From positions 1 to 43,143 of the forward strand of contig JACQGN010000077.1 in the NCBI GenBank assembly GCA_016199545.1: a stretch of DNA of 43,143 bases, in the 5' to 3' direction. The position numbers and the translations under genes were made by a program. Positions within the stretch are counted from its first letter, which is position 1, and every line of letters begins with the position of its first letter. A model generated the notes under the pieces. The model saw nothing but the letters and a program-made list of their open reading frames with translations, made no database searches and was not told the DNA's origin. Source of the stretch: Betaproteobacteria bacterium (GTDB taxonomy: Bacteria > Pseudomonadota > Gammaproteobacteria > Burkholderiales > SG8-41). This document shows positions 8,900-16,080 of this stretch, one piece after another.

Positions 8900-10232
8900 G
8901 CAGCGCGCCGCATTGAGCGCGGGCGCCAACCCGGTGAACCCGCTGCACCTGCTCGCGATCAACCTGACGCGGCGGTGCAATCTGGCCTGCGCGCACTGCT
9001 ACCTCGACGCTGCAACGTTGCGCGGCAACCGCAAGGACGAACTCAGTGCCGTCGAGGTGGAGTCCGTGCTCGAAGAGGTGGCAAGCCGGGGCGATGGCAC
9101 GATGGTAGTGCTCACTGGGGGCGAACCGCTCGTGCGGCGGGATCTCGAGGACATCGTTTCCCGTGGCGCCGGACTTGGCCTGGCGATGGTGGTCGGCACC
9201 AACGGCACCCTGCTCACCGGGCGGCGCGCGCGCAGCTTGCAGCAGGCAGGCGTGCTTGGCCTGGGCATCAGCGTCGATTCGCTCGATGCCGCGTGCCATG
9301 ACCGGTTCCGCGGCTTGCCTGGCGCCTGGGACAAGACCATGGCTGGCATCGACGTGTGCCGCCGCATCGGCCTAGTATTTCAGATTCATTTCTCGGTCAC
9401 CGAAGGAAATGCACATGAACTGCCAGCGCTGGTCGAGTTCGCCAGCGCCGTCGGGGCACGGGCGCTGAACGTGTTCTTTCTGGTGTGCACGGGGCGCGGT
9501 GAATCGGTGACCGATCTCTCGCCCCGGCGCTACGAAGAAGTCATCAAGCAGCTGATCGAATTGCAGGAAGCCAGTCCCGACCTCATCGTCCGGGCGCGCT
9601 GCGCGCCGCATTTCAAGCGCATCGCCTGGCAGCGTCGACCGGGCCCGGCACTCAACCATATAAGCGGCCGGGAGGGCGACGGCTGCATCGCGGGAATCCA
9701 TTATTGCCGCATCACGCCCGAGGGTGGCGTCACCGCGTGCCCATACATCGAGGATGCGCAGGGAAGCGTTCGCGAAACCCCGTTCCTGCGCCTTTGGGAC
9801 GAGGGCGCGGACTTCCGCAGGCTCCGCGCCCCCACGCTGCGGGGGAAATGCGGCGAGTGCGAATTCCACGCGCTGTGTGGCGGCTGCCGCGCGCGCGCGC
9901 GCGCCTGCAGCGGCGACCTGATGGGGGCCGATCCGGTGTGCGCGTACGAGCCGCGGGGTGGCGAACTCATCGCGCCGCTCGCCGCTGCGGCGCTCCCGGC
10001 ACCCGTCTGGAGCACGGCGGCCGAGCAGCGCCTCGCGCGCGTGCCGGCGTTCCTGCGGGCGCTGGTGAAAAGGCGCGCCGAAGCCTACGTGGCCGAGCTG
10101 GGCGAGGCGACGGTGACGCCCGAGCACCTTTCGCAGCTCACCGCGAAACGGTTCGGCGGTGCGGCGCCTGGCCGGCCCGGGCGCCTGCAGGCCGAGGCGC
10201 GCGCGGACGCTGCGGCGGGAGAGAGCCGGTGA
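8871..10232 (+). CDS. Radical SAM/SPASM protein with C-terminal PCP_red repeat
   Basis: A 453-residue iron-sulfur enzyme. The radical SAM signature C36-x3-C40-x2-C43 lies in NLTRRCNLACAHCY, followed by the SAM-binding GGEPL motif. C-terminal auxiliary-cluster cysteines occur in CIAGIHYCRITPEGGVTACPY and in CGECEFHALCGGCRARARAC...C. Residues ~390-435 form a PCP_red-like repeat like those in the preceding protein. The layout fits the NirJ/AhbC/AhbD group, which modifies side chains of siroheme-derived tetrapyrroles or iron-coproporphyrin. Heme d1 or heme synthesis is a reasonable guess given the d1 gene at the left edge and the protoporphyrinogen oxidase that follows. I placed the start at ATG 8871, inside the end of the preceding gene (stop 8899). 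Its stop overlaps the next gene's GTG. Confidence 0.85.
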   Translation: MLTSTRAPTEQRAALSAGANPVNPLHLLAINLTRRCNLACAHCYLDAATLRGNRKDELSAVEVESVLEEVASRGDGTMVVLTGGEPLVRRDLEDIVSRGAGLGLAMVVGTNGTLLTGRRARSLQQAGVLGLGISVDSLDAACHDRFRGLPGAWDKTMAGIDVCRRIGLVFQIHFSVTEGNAHELPALVEFASAVGARALNVFFLVCTGRGESVTDLSPRRYEEVIKQLIELQEASPDLIVRARCAPHFKRIAWQRRPGPALNHISGREGDGCIAGIHYCRITPEGGVTACPYIEDAQGSVRETPFLRLWDEGADFRRLRAPTLRGKCGECEFHALCGGCRARARACSGDLMGADPVCAYEPRGGELIAPLAAAALPAPVWSTAAEQRLARVPAFLRALVKRRAEAYVAELGEATVTPEHLSQLTAKRFGGAAPGRPGRLQAEARADAAAGESR

Positions 10233-11683
10233 CACCGGCGTTCCTGCGAAGCGATCGATGCGACGACGCAGCGGACCTCGATGTGCTCGTGGTCGGGGGT
10301 GGCATCTCGGGGCTCGCGAGCGCGTGGTGGCTGCAGCGCGAGGGGCTGTCGGTGGCGCTGTGGGAGAGCGAGGCGCGCCCGGGCGGAAAGATCCGCACCG
10401 ACCTCGTCGGCGGCTACCTCACCGAGCAGGCGGCCGCAGTGCTGATGAACTTCCGGCCCGAGGTCACGCAGCTCGTCGCCGAGACCGGGCTCGACGCGCA
10501 CAAGGCGCCGCGCGACGCCGCGGTGAAGCATCGTTACCTCGTTGACCGGCAACGCCTTGTTCCGGTGCCGATGGCAATGGGCGGATTGCTCGGTTCATCG
10601 CTCTGGAGCGCACGCGGGCGGCTTCGGCTGCTGCTCGAGCCGTTCGTGGGTTGCGGCGGGCACGATGCCGAGACCGTGAGCGAGTTCGTGACGCGTCGTT
10701 TCGGGCGCGAGCTGCTCGAAAAGGCGATGGAGCCCTTCGTCAGCGGCCCTCTCGCTTCGGACCCCGACCGGGCGAGCGCGCGCGCGACGCTACCGCGCCT
10801 GACGGCGCTCGAGCGACGCTACGGCAGCGTCGCGCTCGGCGTGCTGCTGCACAAGCTCGCAGGCCGGCGCACGGCGTGCCCGACCGAAAGCTTTTCCTTC
10901 GCCGGCGGAATGACGACGCTGGTGCGCGCGCTTGCGAGCGTGACCGGCGTAGGCTTTCGCGCCGGGCTGCGCACGGTCGGGCTCGAGCCGCATACATCGG
11001 GATGGCGGGCCACGGGCACCGGAGCAGGGGGCGAGCGCAGCATCCTCGCGCGGCAGGTGGTGCTCAGCGTGCCGGCGCCGGCAGCGGCAAGCCTGCTCGC
11101 GCCGCTTGACGGTACGATTGCCGAATTGCTGAAAGGGATCGCGTACGCGCCGATCAGCGTCGTTCATCTCGGGTTCGCGCGTGCGGCGATCAGCCATGCG
11201 CTAGACGGCGCCGGCTTTCTCGCGCCACGACGCGAGCGGCTGCCGCTGAACGGCAACCTGTGGACGAGTTCGATGTTCGGCGGGCGTGCGCCAGCGGGTC
11301 ACGCGCTGCTCACTTCGTATCTGGGCGGCGCGCGCCAGCCGCACGCGCTGGACTGGAGCGACGAGCGCGCGATCTCGACCGTGCTCGCAACGCTCGAGCC
11401 GTTGCTCGGCATCGGCGGGGCGCCAGCCATGGCGCGCGTCGATCGACACGGTGAGGCCTTGCCGCTGTATTACGGCGACCACCTCGGAAGGCTCGCGGCG
11501 ATCGACGCGCGCCTCGAGCGCCTGCCCGGGCTGCACCTGGCGGCGAACTATCGCGACGGCGTCTCGGTGTGTGACCGGATTGCGGGCGGGCGCGCCACGG
11601 CGCGCCGGGTCGCGGCGGTCCTGGCGCACCGCCCGCGCGCCGCGGTTGATGTCCCGAACTGCCTTGTTCTTGCCGAAGCCTGA
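10229..11683 (+). CDS. hemY: FAD-dependent protoporphyrinogen oxidase (HemY/PgoX family)
   Basis: A 484-residue flavoprotein. The N-terminal dinucleotide motif VLVVGGGISGLASAWWL is followed by an acidic residue in WESEARPGGKIRT, the usual amine-oxidase/protoporphyrinogen-oxidase pattern. Further family features are the FVSGPLASDP segment, SFAGGMTTLVRAL and the C-terminal GLHLAANYRDGVSVCDRI region that closes the FAD site. It oxidises protoporphyrinogen IX, or possibly coproporphyrinogen III, during heme synthesis. GTG at 10229 overlaps the radical SAM stop (GTGA), so the two are co-translated, suggesting consecutive steps on one tetrapyrrole or local reinforcement of heme supply for the many cytochromes downstream. 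Which porphyrinogen it uses cannot be decided from sequence alone. Confidence 0.87.
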   Translation: MTPAFLRSDRCDDAADLDVLVVGGGISGLASAWWLQREGLSVALWESEARPGGKIRTDLVGGYLTEQAAAVLMNFRPEVTQLVAETGLDAHKAPRDAAVKHRYLVDRQRLVPVPMAMGGLLGSSLWSARGRLRLLLEPFVGCGGHDAETVSEFVTRRFGRELLEKAMEPFVSGPLASDPDRASARATLPRLTALERRYGSVALGVLLHKLAGRRTACPTESFSFAGGMTTLVRALASVTGVGFRAGLRTVGLEPHTSGWRATGTGAGGERSILARQVVLSVPAPAAASLLAPLDGTIAELLKGIAYAPISVVHLGFARAAISHALDGAGFLAPRRERLPLNGNLWTSSMFGGRAPAGHALLTSYLGGARQPHALDWSDERAISTVLATLEPLLGIGGAPAMARVDRHGEALPLYYGDHLGRLAAIDARLERLPGLHLAANYRDGVSVCDRIAGGRATARRVAAVLAHRPRAAVDVPNCLVLAEA

Positions 11684-11697
11684 TCGGCCACTGGCCC

Positions 11698-12072
11698 ATG
11701 AGCCGCATCCTGATCATCGACGACGACCACGCGAGCTGCCGCACGCTCAGCGTGCATCTGGGCAGCCAGGGGCACACGGTGCAGCTCGCGCATACCTTCG
11801 ACGACGGGCTTGCCGCAGCGCAGGCAGATCCGCCGCACCTCGTCATTCTGGACCACCGCATGCCCGGCACGAGCGGGCTCGAGGGGCTGCCACTGCTCAA
11901 GCGCGCGTTCCCCGAAACCCCGGTGATCATGGTGACGGCCTACCACGACCGCGAAACCGTGCTCCAGGCGAGGCGCCGCGGCGCCGCCGATTGCCTTCCC
12001 AAGCCGCTGGACATCAACGAGTTGGACGAAGTGCTGGCGCACGCACTGGCGAGTTCGCGGTCCTCTGCCTGA
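11698..12072 (+). CDS. Lone receiver domain, paralogue of the NtrC-type receiver
   Basis: A 124-residue CheY-like protein, MSRILIIDDDHASCRTL..., with D9/D10, phospho-acceptor D52 (VILDHRMPG), T80 and K102. It follows the oxidase gene by 14 bp as the last gene of the operon. By hand alignment it matches the receiver of the sigma-54 activator at 2544-3926 at about 66 of 117 positions, with the same start and the same D52/K102 numbering. It therefore looks like a duplicated receiver that never had, or has lost, the AAA+ and HTH parts. It may be phosphorylated by the same kinase and act as a phosphate sink or feedback brake. That role is inferred. Confidence 0.85.
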   Translation: MSRILIIDDDHASCRTLSVHLGSQGHTVQLAHTFDDGLAAAQADPPHLVILDHRMPGTSGLEGLPLLKRAFPETPVIMVTAYHDRETVLQARRRGAADCLPKPLDINELDEVLAHALASSRSSA

Positions 12073-12098
12073 GGTGCATCCAGCGTGCTGCTGCGCGT

Positions 12099-12115
12099 CG
12101 GAACGAAATCGCCCA
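12099..12115. promoter_or_regulatory. Partial activator-binding site, Idr-like operon
   Basis: This site matches the shared TGRAACGRATYRTTCCA pattern at 12 of 17 positions, with a well-kept GGAACGAA left half and a weak right half. It is centred 32 bp (about three helical turns) from the strong dyad at 12131. Pairing of one strong and one weak site repeats the arrangement at 6677/6718. Confidence 0.35.
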
Positions 12116-12130
12116 CTGGGTCGGGACGGC

Positions 12131-12147
12131 TGAAACGGATCATTCCA
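12131..12147. promoter_or_regulatory. Putative activator-binding dyad (UAS 2)
   Basis: TGAAACGGATCATTCCA agrees with the dyad at 6677 at 13 of 17 positions, and the four differences are all transitions. It lies about 105 bp upstream of the sigma-54 promoter at 12243. Shared sequence plus shared placement before both -24/-12 promoters is the argument for a common NtrC-type activator. Confidence 0.55.
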
Positions 12148-12242
12148 ACGCGTCGCCGACATGCGCATCGTGAGGCCCGGCGGCCGTTTCTAAGTTTCTG
12201 ATGTCGCGATCATTTTCTGCACGGTGGCGCGCGTGAGCAAGT

Positions 12243-12257
12243 TGGCACGAATACTGC
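12243..12257 (+). promoter_or_regulatory. Sigma-54 (-24/-12) promoter, Idr-like operon
   Basis: TGGCACGAATACTGC has the GG (12244-12245) and GC (12256-12257) with exact 12-bp spacing and a perfect TGGCACG upstream half. The expected start is near 12269, giving a ~31-nt leader with GAGGAG at 12285-12290. It would drive the cupredoxin, peroxidase, Rieske and molybdoenzyme genes and probably the cytochrome genes beyond. Confidence 0.82.
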
Positions 12258-12299
12258 GTAGCAAAAACGGAAGATCAATGACATGAGGAGATTTTGAGC

Positions 12300-13076
12300 G
12301 TGAGACCCGACAGACTAGCAAGAGCCGTGGCGGCGTTCGTACTGGCATCGGCGTTGCCGCTGGCGCAGGCCGCATATATCGAGAAGGCGGTGGCGAATGG
12401 CGGCAGCGTCAGGGGGAAGGTGACCTTCCAGGGCGCACTTCCCCCCGACGCGGTGGAAAAGATCACCATCTCCAAGAACCCGGAGGTCTGCGACGTCGAC
12501 AAGACCGGGGCGCGCGAAGTGGTCTGGGTGGACGTGAAGGACAGCGCTTTGCGCGGCGCGTTCGTGTTCATCGACAAGATCAAGGCCGGCAAGAAGTGGC
12601 CCGCGCCCAAGGGCGGGAAATTCGTCGTCAACCAGGAGGGCTGCCGCTTCCGTCCCTGGGCGCAGGTGGTGAAGCCCGGACCGCTGACGATCAAGCACAG
12701 CGATCCGGCGACGGTGCTGCACAACATCAACGCGCGCGAAATGATCGGTGTCGAAAAAGGGCGCGTGGTGAGGAGCACGATCTTCAACTTCGCCCAGCCC
12801 GATCCGGGCGAGATCGTCAAGCAGTTGACGATCAGGCGCTCGCATTACGTATCGCTCAACTGCGAGGCGCACAACTTCATGTTCGGTTTCATGATGACCC
12901 CCGAGCACCCCTACGCCGTGGTCGTGAACGAGGACGGGTCCTACACGCTCGACGACGTGCCGCCCGGGGACTACACGGTCCTCGCCTGGCATCCGAAGTT
13001 CGGCCTCAAGGAAGCGAAGGTGAATGTGCCTGCGGGCGGGAAGGCGCAGGCGAGCTTCGCGTTCTCCGCCAAATGA
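12300..13076 (+). CDS. Periplasmic cupredoxin-like protein
   Basis: A 258-residue secreted protein with an N-terminal signal peptide (about 1-25, ending ALPLAQA). A ~200-residue region resembles plastocyanin/cupredoxin-related proteins annotated as methylamine-utilisation or carboxypeptidase-regulatory-like. IKHSDPATVLHNINA provides histidines, and LNCEAHNFMFGFMM provides a Cys-x2-His plus Met, a plausible type-1 copper set. The tail (VVNEDGSYTLDDVPPGDYTVLAWHPKFG) is a beta-sandwich of the carboxypeptidase-regulatory type. GTG at 12300 is preferred over TTG at 12294 because GAGGAG lies 9 nt before it and only 3 nt before the TTG. As first gene of the sigma-54 operon it may carry electrons to the peroxidases or the Rieske/Mo enzyme. 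Copper binding is inferred. Confidence 0.72.
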   Translation: MRPDRLARAVAAFVLASALPLAQAAYIEKAVANGGSVRGKVTFQGALPPDAVEKITISKNPEVCDVDKTGAREVVWVDVKDSALRGAFVFIDKIKAGKKWPAPKGGKFVVNQEGCRFRPWAQVVKPGPLTIKHSDPATVLHNINAREMIGVEKGRVVRSTIFNFAQPDPGEIVKQLTIRRSHYVSLNCEAHNFMFGFMMTPEHPYAVVVNEDGSYTLDDVPPGDYTVLAWHPKFGLKEAKVNVPAGGKAQASFAFSAK

Positions 13077-13110
13077 ATCGAATCGACACCTCGCAAAGGA
13101 GGCGTTGGCT

Positions 13111-14268
13111 ATGAGCACCTCGAAAAGAGCCACTTCGTTGCTGCGGCTGGGGCTTTGGGGCACAGCGGCTGCGGCCCTCGTGGGCCTGTCCGGGGTTTCC
13201 TGGTCCCAGGGCTTCCCGGCGATCGGTCCGCTGCCGGCCAAGAAGGCGCCCGATCCGGGGCAGGTAGAGATGGGCCGGCGGCTGTTCTTCGATCCGCGCA
13301 TCTCCGGCGACAACGCGATCAGCTGCGCGAGCTGCCACGATCCGAAGCAGGGATTCACGCGGCAGGTGGACAACAAGGGCAAGCCGCAGCAGCTCTCGGA
13401 CGCCTACCCGGGCACGAGCCACTTCCGCAACGCGCCGACGCTCCTCAATACCGCCTACAAGGCAGGCTTTCCGAACGTCGGCTGGGGCTGGGCCGGCCAC
13501 ATGGGCGCGGACCTGAACGACGTGGTGCGGGACATGCTCACCGAGACGCTGGTGATGAACATGGACATGCGCCTCATGCACGAACGCATGAAGCAGGATC
13601 CCGTGTACGTCAAGATGTGCCAGGACAACTTCAAGGGCGAGTGCAGCTCCGGCAAGGCGCGTAACGCCCTCGTCGCCTTCATGGGGAGCCTGGTGTCCAA
13701 GGACGCGCCGTTCGACACCGGCAAGATGTCCGCCGAGGCGAAGCGCGGACGGGCGCTCTTCGAAGGCAAGGCGGGCTGCGCCGCGTGCCACAACGGGCCG
13801 TACTTCTCGGACGGCAAGCCGCACAACACCGGCGTGCCCGAGAACATGGAGGTCTTCAAGAATCCGGTGCGGCACCTGACTTACCGCGCGGCGATGTCGA
13901 ACCACGGAGTTCCGAGGACCGAGATCTGGCGGCGCGATGTGGGCTACTTCATCGTCAGCAAGAACTACGCCGACGTGGGCAGGTTCATCACGCCGACGCT
14001 GCGCGAGCTGAAGTACACCGCGCCCTACATGCACAACGGCACGTTCGCGACGCTCGCGGAGGTCGTGAATTTCTACGATCAGGGCGGCGGCCGCGACGAT
14101 CCGCTGGCGAAGGAATTGAAGCCGCTGGGGCTCAGCGCGGGCGAAAAAAAGGATCTGCTCGCCTTTCTCGAGAGCCTGAGCAGCACCACCCCGGTGGCGG
14201 TCAAACCGGTGACGGACATTCCCAAAGAGTACGCGCCGATCAAGAACTTCCTGGGCGCGCACAACTGA
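13111..14268 (+). CDS. Diheme cytochrome c peroxidase family protein (IdrP-like) A
   Basis: A 385-residue periplasmic diheme protein of the CcpA/MauG family. A signal peptide (about 1-32) is followed by two heme c sites, C72-A-S-C75-H76 and C223-A-A-C226-H227, and the family block TPTLRELKYTAPYMHNGTFATLAEVVNFYDQGGG with the probable distal Met in YMHNG. AAAGGAGG lies 7 nt before the ATG at 13111. Enzymes of this family reduce H2O2 or perform high-potential oxidations. Two of them beside a Rieske/AioA-family pair is the hallmark of iodate reductase loci, where they are proposed to remove peroxide or reduced intermediates. I cannot say whether this corresponds to IdrP1 or IdrP2. Confidence 0.88.
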   Translation: MSTSKRATSLLRLGLWGTAAAALVGLSGVSWSQGFPAIGPLPAKKAPDPGQVEMGRRLFFDPRISGDNAISCASCHDPKQGFTRQVDNKGKPQQLSDAYPGTSHFRNAPTLLNTAYKAGFPNVGWGWAGHMGADLNDVVRDMLTETLVMNMDMRLMHERMKQDPVYVKMCQDNFKGECSSGKARNALVAFMGSLVSKDAPFDTGKMSAEAKRGRALFEGKAGCAACHNGPYFSDGKPHNTGVPENMEVFKNPVRHLTYRAAMSNHGVPRTEIWRRDVGYFIVSKNYADVGRFITPTLRELKYTAPYMHNGTFATLAEVVNFYDQGGGRDDPLAKELKPLGLSAGEKKDLLAFLESLSSTTPVAVKPVTDIPKEYAPIKNFLGAHN

Positions 14269-14284
14269 GCATGGAGGTCGAGCG

Positions 14285-15502
14285 ATGAGACCGAGCAATG
14301 TATTGCCGTATCTGCCGGTGCTTCTGATGTGCGGGGTTTTGGCCGCGGGCGCGGCGAACGTGCCGGCTGCGGGGGATCCGCCGCGGCTGGCGCCGCTGCC
14401 GCCGGTGCCGGAGCCGCCCGACAACAAGACGACCAAAGTGAAGGCCGAGCTCGGAAAGCTGCTCTTCTTCGATCCGAAAATCACCGGCGATGCGAGCCTC
14501 TCCTGCGGTGACTGCCACGCACCGAGGCAGGGCTGGGGTTTGGCTGAGCCGATCTCTCGCGGCTATCCGGGTACCGTCCACTGGCGCAACTCCCAGACCG
14601 CGGTGAACAGCGTCTATCTCAGCAAGCTGTTCTGGCAGGGCGATGCGGGGAGTCCCGAGGCCCAGGCCCAGACCGCCAACACGGGCGCCGTCGCCGGCAA
14701 CGGCTCGAACGACGTAATGGAAGCCCGGCTGCGGCAAACGCCCGAGTACGTCAAGCGCTTCAAGGAGGCCTTCGGCACCGAGCGGCCGCTCATCAACGAC
14801 GCCTGGCTCGCGGTCGCGACCTTCGAGCGCGCGATGCTCGTGCAGAAGGACAATCCCCTCGATCGCTACCTGAAGGGCGACAAGAGCGCGCTCTCGGCCA
14901 AGGCGGTCAGGGGCAAGCAACTCTTCGAGGGCAAGGCGAGTTGCATCCAGTGCCACAACGGCCCCCTGCTCACGGACGAGAAGTACTACAACCTGGGCGT
15001 GCCGCGGCCGAAGGAGTTCGAGGACTCGGGCCTCAACCAGATCACCTTCCGCTGGGAGATCTACCAGAAGGGGCTGCACGAGAAGAAATATCGCGAGTGG
15101 AAGGACGATCCCGGCCTGTATTTCGGCACCAAGCGCGAAAAGGACGCCGGCAAGTTCCGAACCGCGCCGCTGCGCTACATCAAGTACACCGCTCCGTACA
15201 TGCACGCCGGGCAGTTCTTCACCCTGGAAGAAGTCATCGACTTCTACGACAAGGCGGGCGGCGAGAACGAGTTCACCAAGCGCTACGGCAACAAGACCAA
15301 GGTCCTCAAGCCCTTGAATCTGACCAAGGATGAGAAGGAGGCGCTGATCGCGTTTCTCGAAGAGCTGAGCGGCGATGAGATCAAGATAGCCGTTCCCAAG
15401 GTGCCGCCGTACGGCGTGATGCCGGATGTGCCCGGGCTGACGCAGGCGCAGGCGAAGCGTATCGGCCTCGAGCGGCATCTCTCCGCAATCGGGAAGAAAT
15501 AG
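14285..15502 (+). CDS. Diheme cytochrome c peroxidase family protein (IdrP-like) B
   Basis: A 405-residue secreted diheme protein, paralogous to the preceding peroxidase. It has a signal peptide (about 1-30), heme sites C74-G-D-C77-H78 and CIQCH near 220, and the TAPLRYIKYTAPYMHAGQFFTLEEVIDFYDKAGG block. The second half contains a charged insertion (EKKYREWKDDPGLYFGTKREKD) not present in the first copy. TGGAGG precedes the ATG with normal spacing, 16 bp after the upstream stop. It is 10 bp from the Rieske gene and plainly in the same operon. The physiological substrate may be H2O2 or a reduced halogen species if the neighbouring Mo enzyme is an iodate reductase. Confidence 0.88.
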   Translation: MRPSNVLPYLPVLLMCGVLAAGAANVPAAGDPPRLAPLPPVPEPPDNKTTKVKAELGKLLFFDPKITGDASLSCGDCHAPRQGWGLAEPISRGYPGTVHWRNSQTAVNSVYLSKLFWQGDAGSPEAQAQTANTGAVAGNGSNDVMEARLRQTPEYVKRFKEAFGTERPLINDAWLAVATFERAMLVQKDNPLDRYLKGDKSALSAKAVRGKQLFEGKASCIQCHNGPLLTDEKYYNLGVPRPKEFEDSGLNQITFRWEIYQKGLHEKKYREWKDDPGLYFGTKREKDAGKFRTAPLRYIKYTAPYMHAGQFFTLEEVIDFYDKAGGENEFTKRYGNKTKVLKPLNLTKDEKEALIAFLEELSGDEIKIAVPKVPPYGVMPDVPGLTQAQAKRIGLERHLSAIGKK

Positions 15503-15512
15503 GGGGTTCCAA

Positions 15513-16070
15513 ATGGCTACGTGCAAGAATGACGGTGGTTTCCAGGGCGGGTGCATGACGCGCAGGGCGTTCCTGTTCCGCGGCGGCGCCGCGGCGGTTA
15601 GCACGGTCGTGCTTCCGATCCTTCCCGGGTTCGCGGGCAAGGCGCTCGCCGCGCAGGTGGCGCGCTACCCGAGGATGAAGATCGGAAGGCTGAGCGCGCT
15701 CGTCACCGACAAGCCGGTGGTTTTCAGCTACCCCGACAAGAGCCCGAGCGCGCAGAGCATTCTGGTCAAGCTCGGCGTGCCTGCCGGCGGCGGAATCGGA
15801 CCGGCCGAGGACGTGGTCGCGTTCAACGGGCAATGCACGCACATGGGCGCGCCGATGAGCGGGAATTACCAGCCCGAGCACAAGGCGCTCGGCGCCTGCG
15901 CGTTTCATCAGACGTCGTTCGACCTGAGGCGGCACGGCATCGTCATCGCCGGCCACGCCACCGAGAGCCTGCCGCAGGTGCTGCTCGAGCTGAAAGGCGA
16001 CGACATTTACGCCGTGGGGCTCCTCGGACTCATCTACGGTCGCCATGACAACCTGGCAGCAAAGGCATAG
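15513..16070 (+). CDS. idrB: Rieske [2Fe-2S] subunit of an Aio/Idr-type enzyme
   Basis: A 185-residue Tat-exported Rieske protein. MTRRAFLF (R17-R18) followed by a hydrophobic stretch and ALA is a twin-arginine signal. Cluster ligands are C108-x-H110 (QCTHMG) and C129-x2-H132 (CAFHQTSFD). The two extra cysteines that form a disulfide in many Rieske folds are replaced by Ala113 and Phe131. It closely resembles the small subunit of arsenite oxidase (AioB) and iodate reductase (IdrB). The catalytic subunit that follows lacks its own signal, so the pair is presumably exported together. ATG at 15513 follows GGGGG/TCC spacing; an internal ATG at residue 15 would also keep the Tat motif. The gene lies 10 bp upstream of the large subunit's start. 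Confidence 0.88.
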   Translation: MATCKNDGGFQGGCMTRRAFLFRGGAAAVSTVVLPILPGFAGKALAAQVARYPRMKIGRLSALVTDKPVVFSYPDKSPSAQSILVKLGVPAGGGIGPAEDVVAFNGQCTHMGAPMSGNYQPEHKALGACAFHQTSFDLRRHGIVIAGHATESLPQVLLELKGDDIYAVGLLGLIYGRHDNLAAKA

Positions 16071-16080
16071 GAGGACCACC

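Larger units (their letters stand above)
12073..12299 (+). promoter_or_regulatory. Control region of the Idr-like operon
   Basis: These 227 bp precede the molybdoenzyme operon and contain a partial dyad at 12099, a strong dyad at 12131, a sigma-54 promoter at 12243 and a GAGGAG ribosome site at 12285. A short GGCC-CGGC-GGCC hairpin near 12175 is too weak to call a terminator, so read-through from the upstream operon is possible. Confidence 0.65.

Noticed and set aside
12161-12190. Terminator between the lone receiver and the Idr-like operon
   Set aside because: Only a 4-bp GGCC stem followed by a mixed GTTTCT; not convincing.
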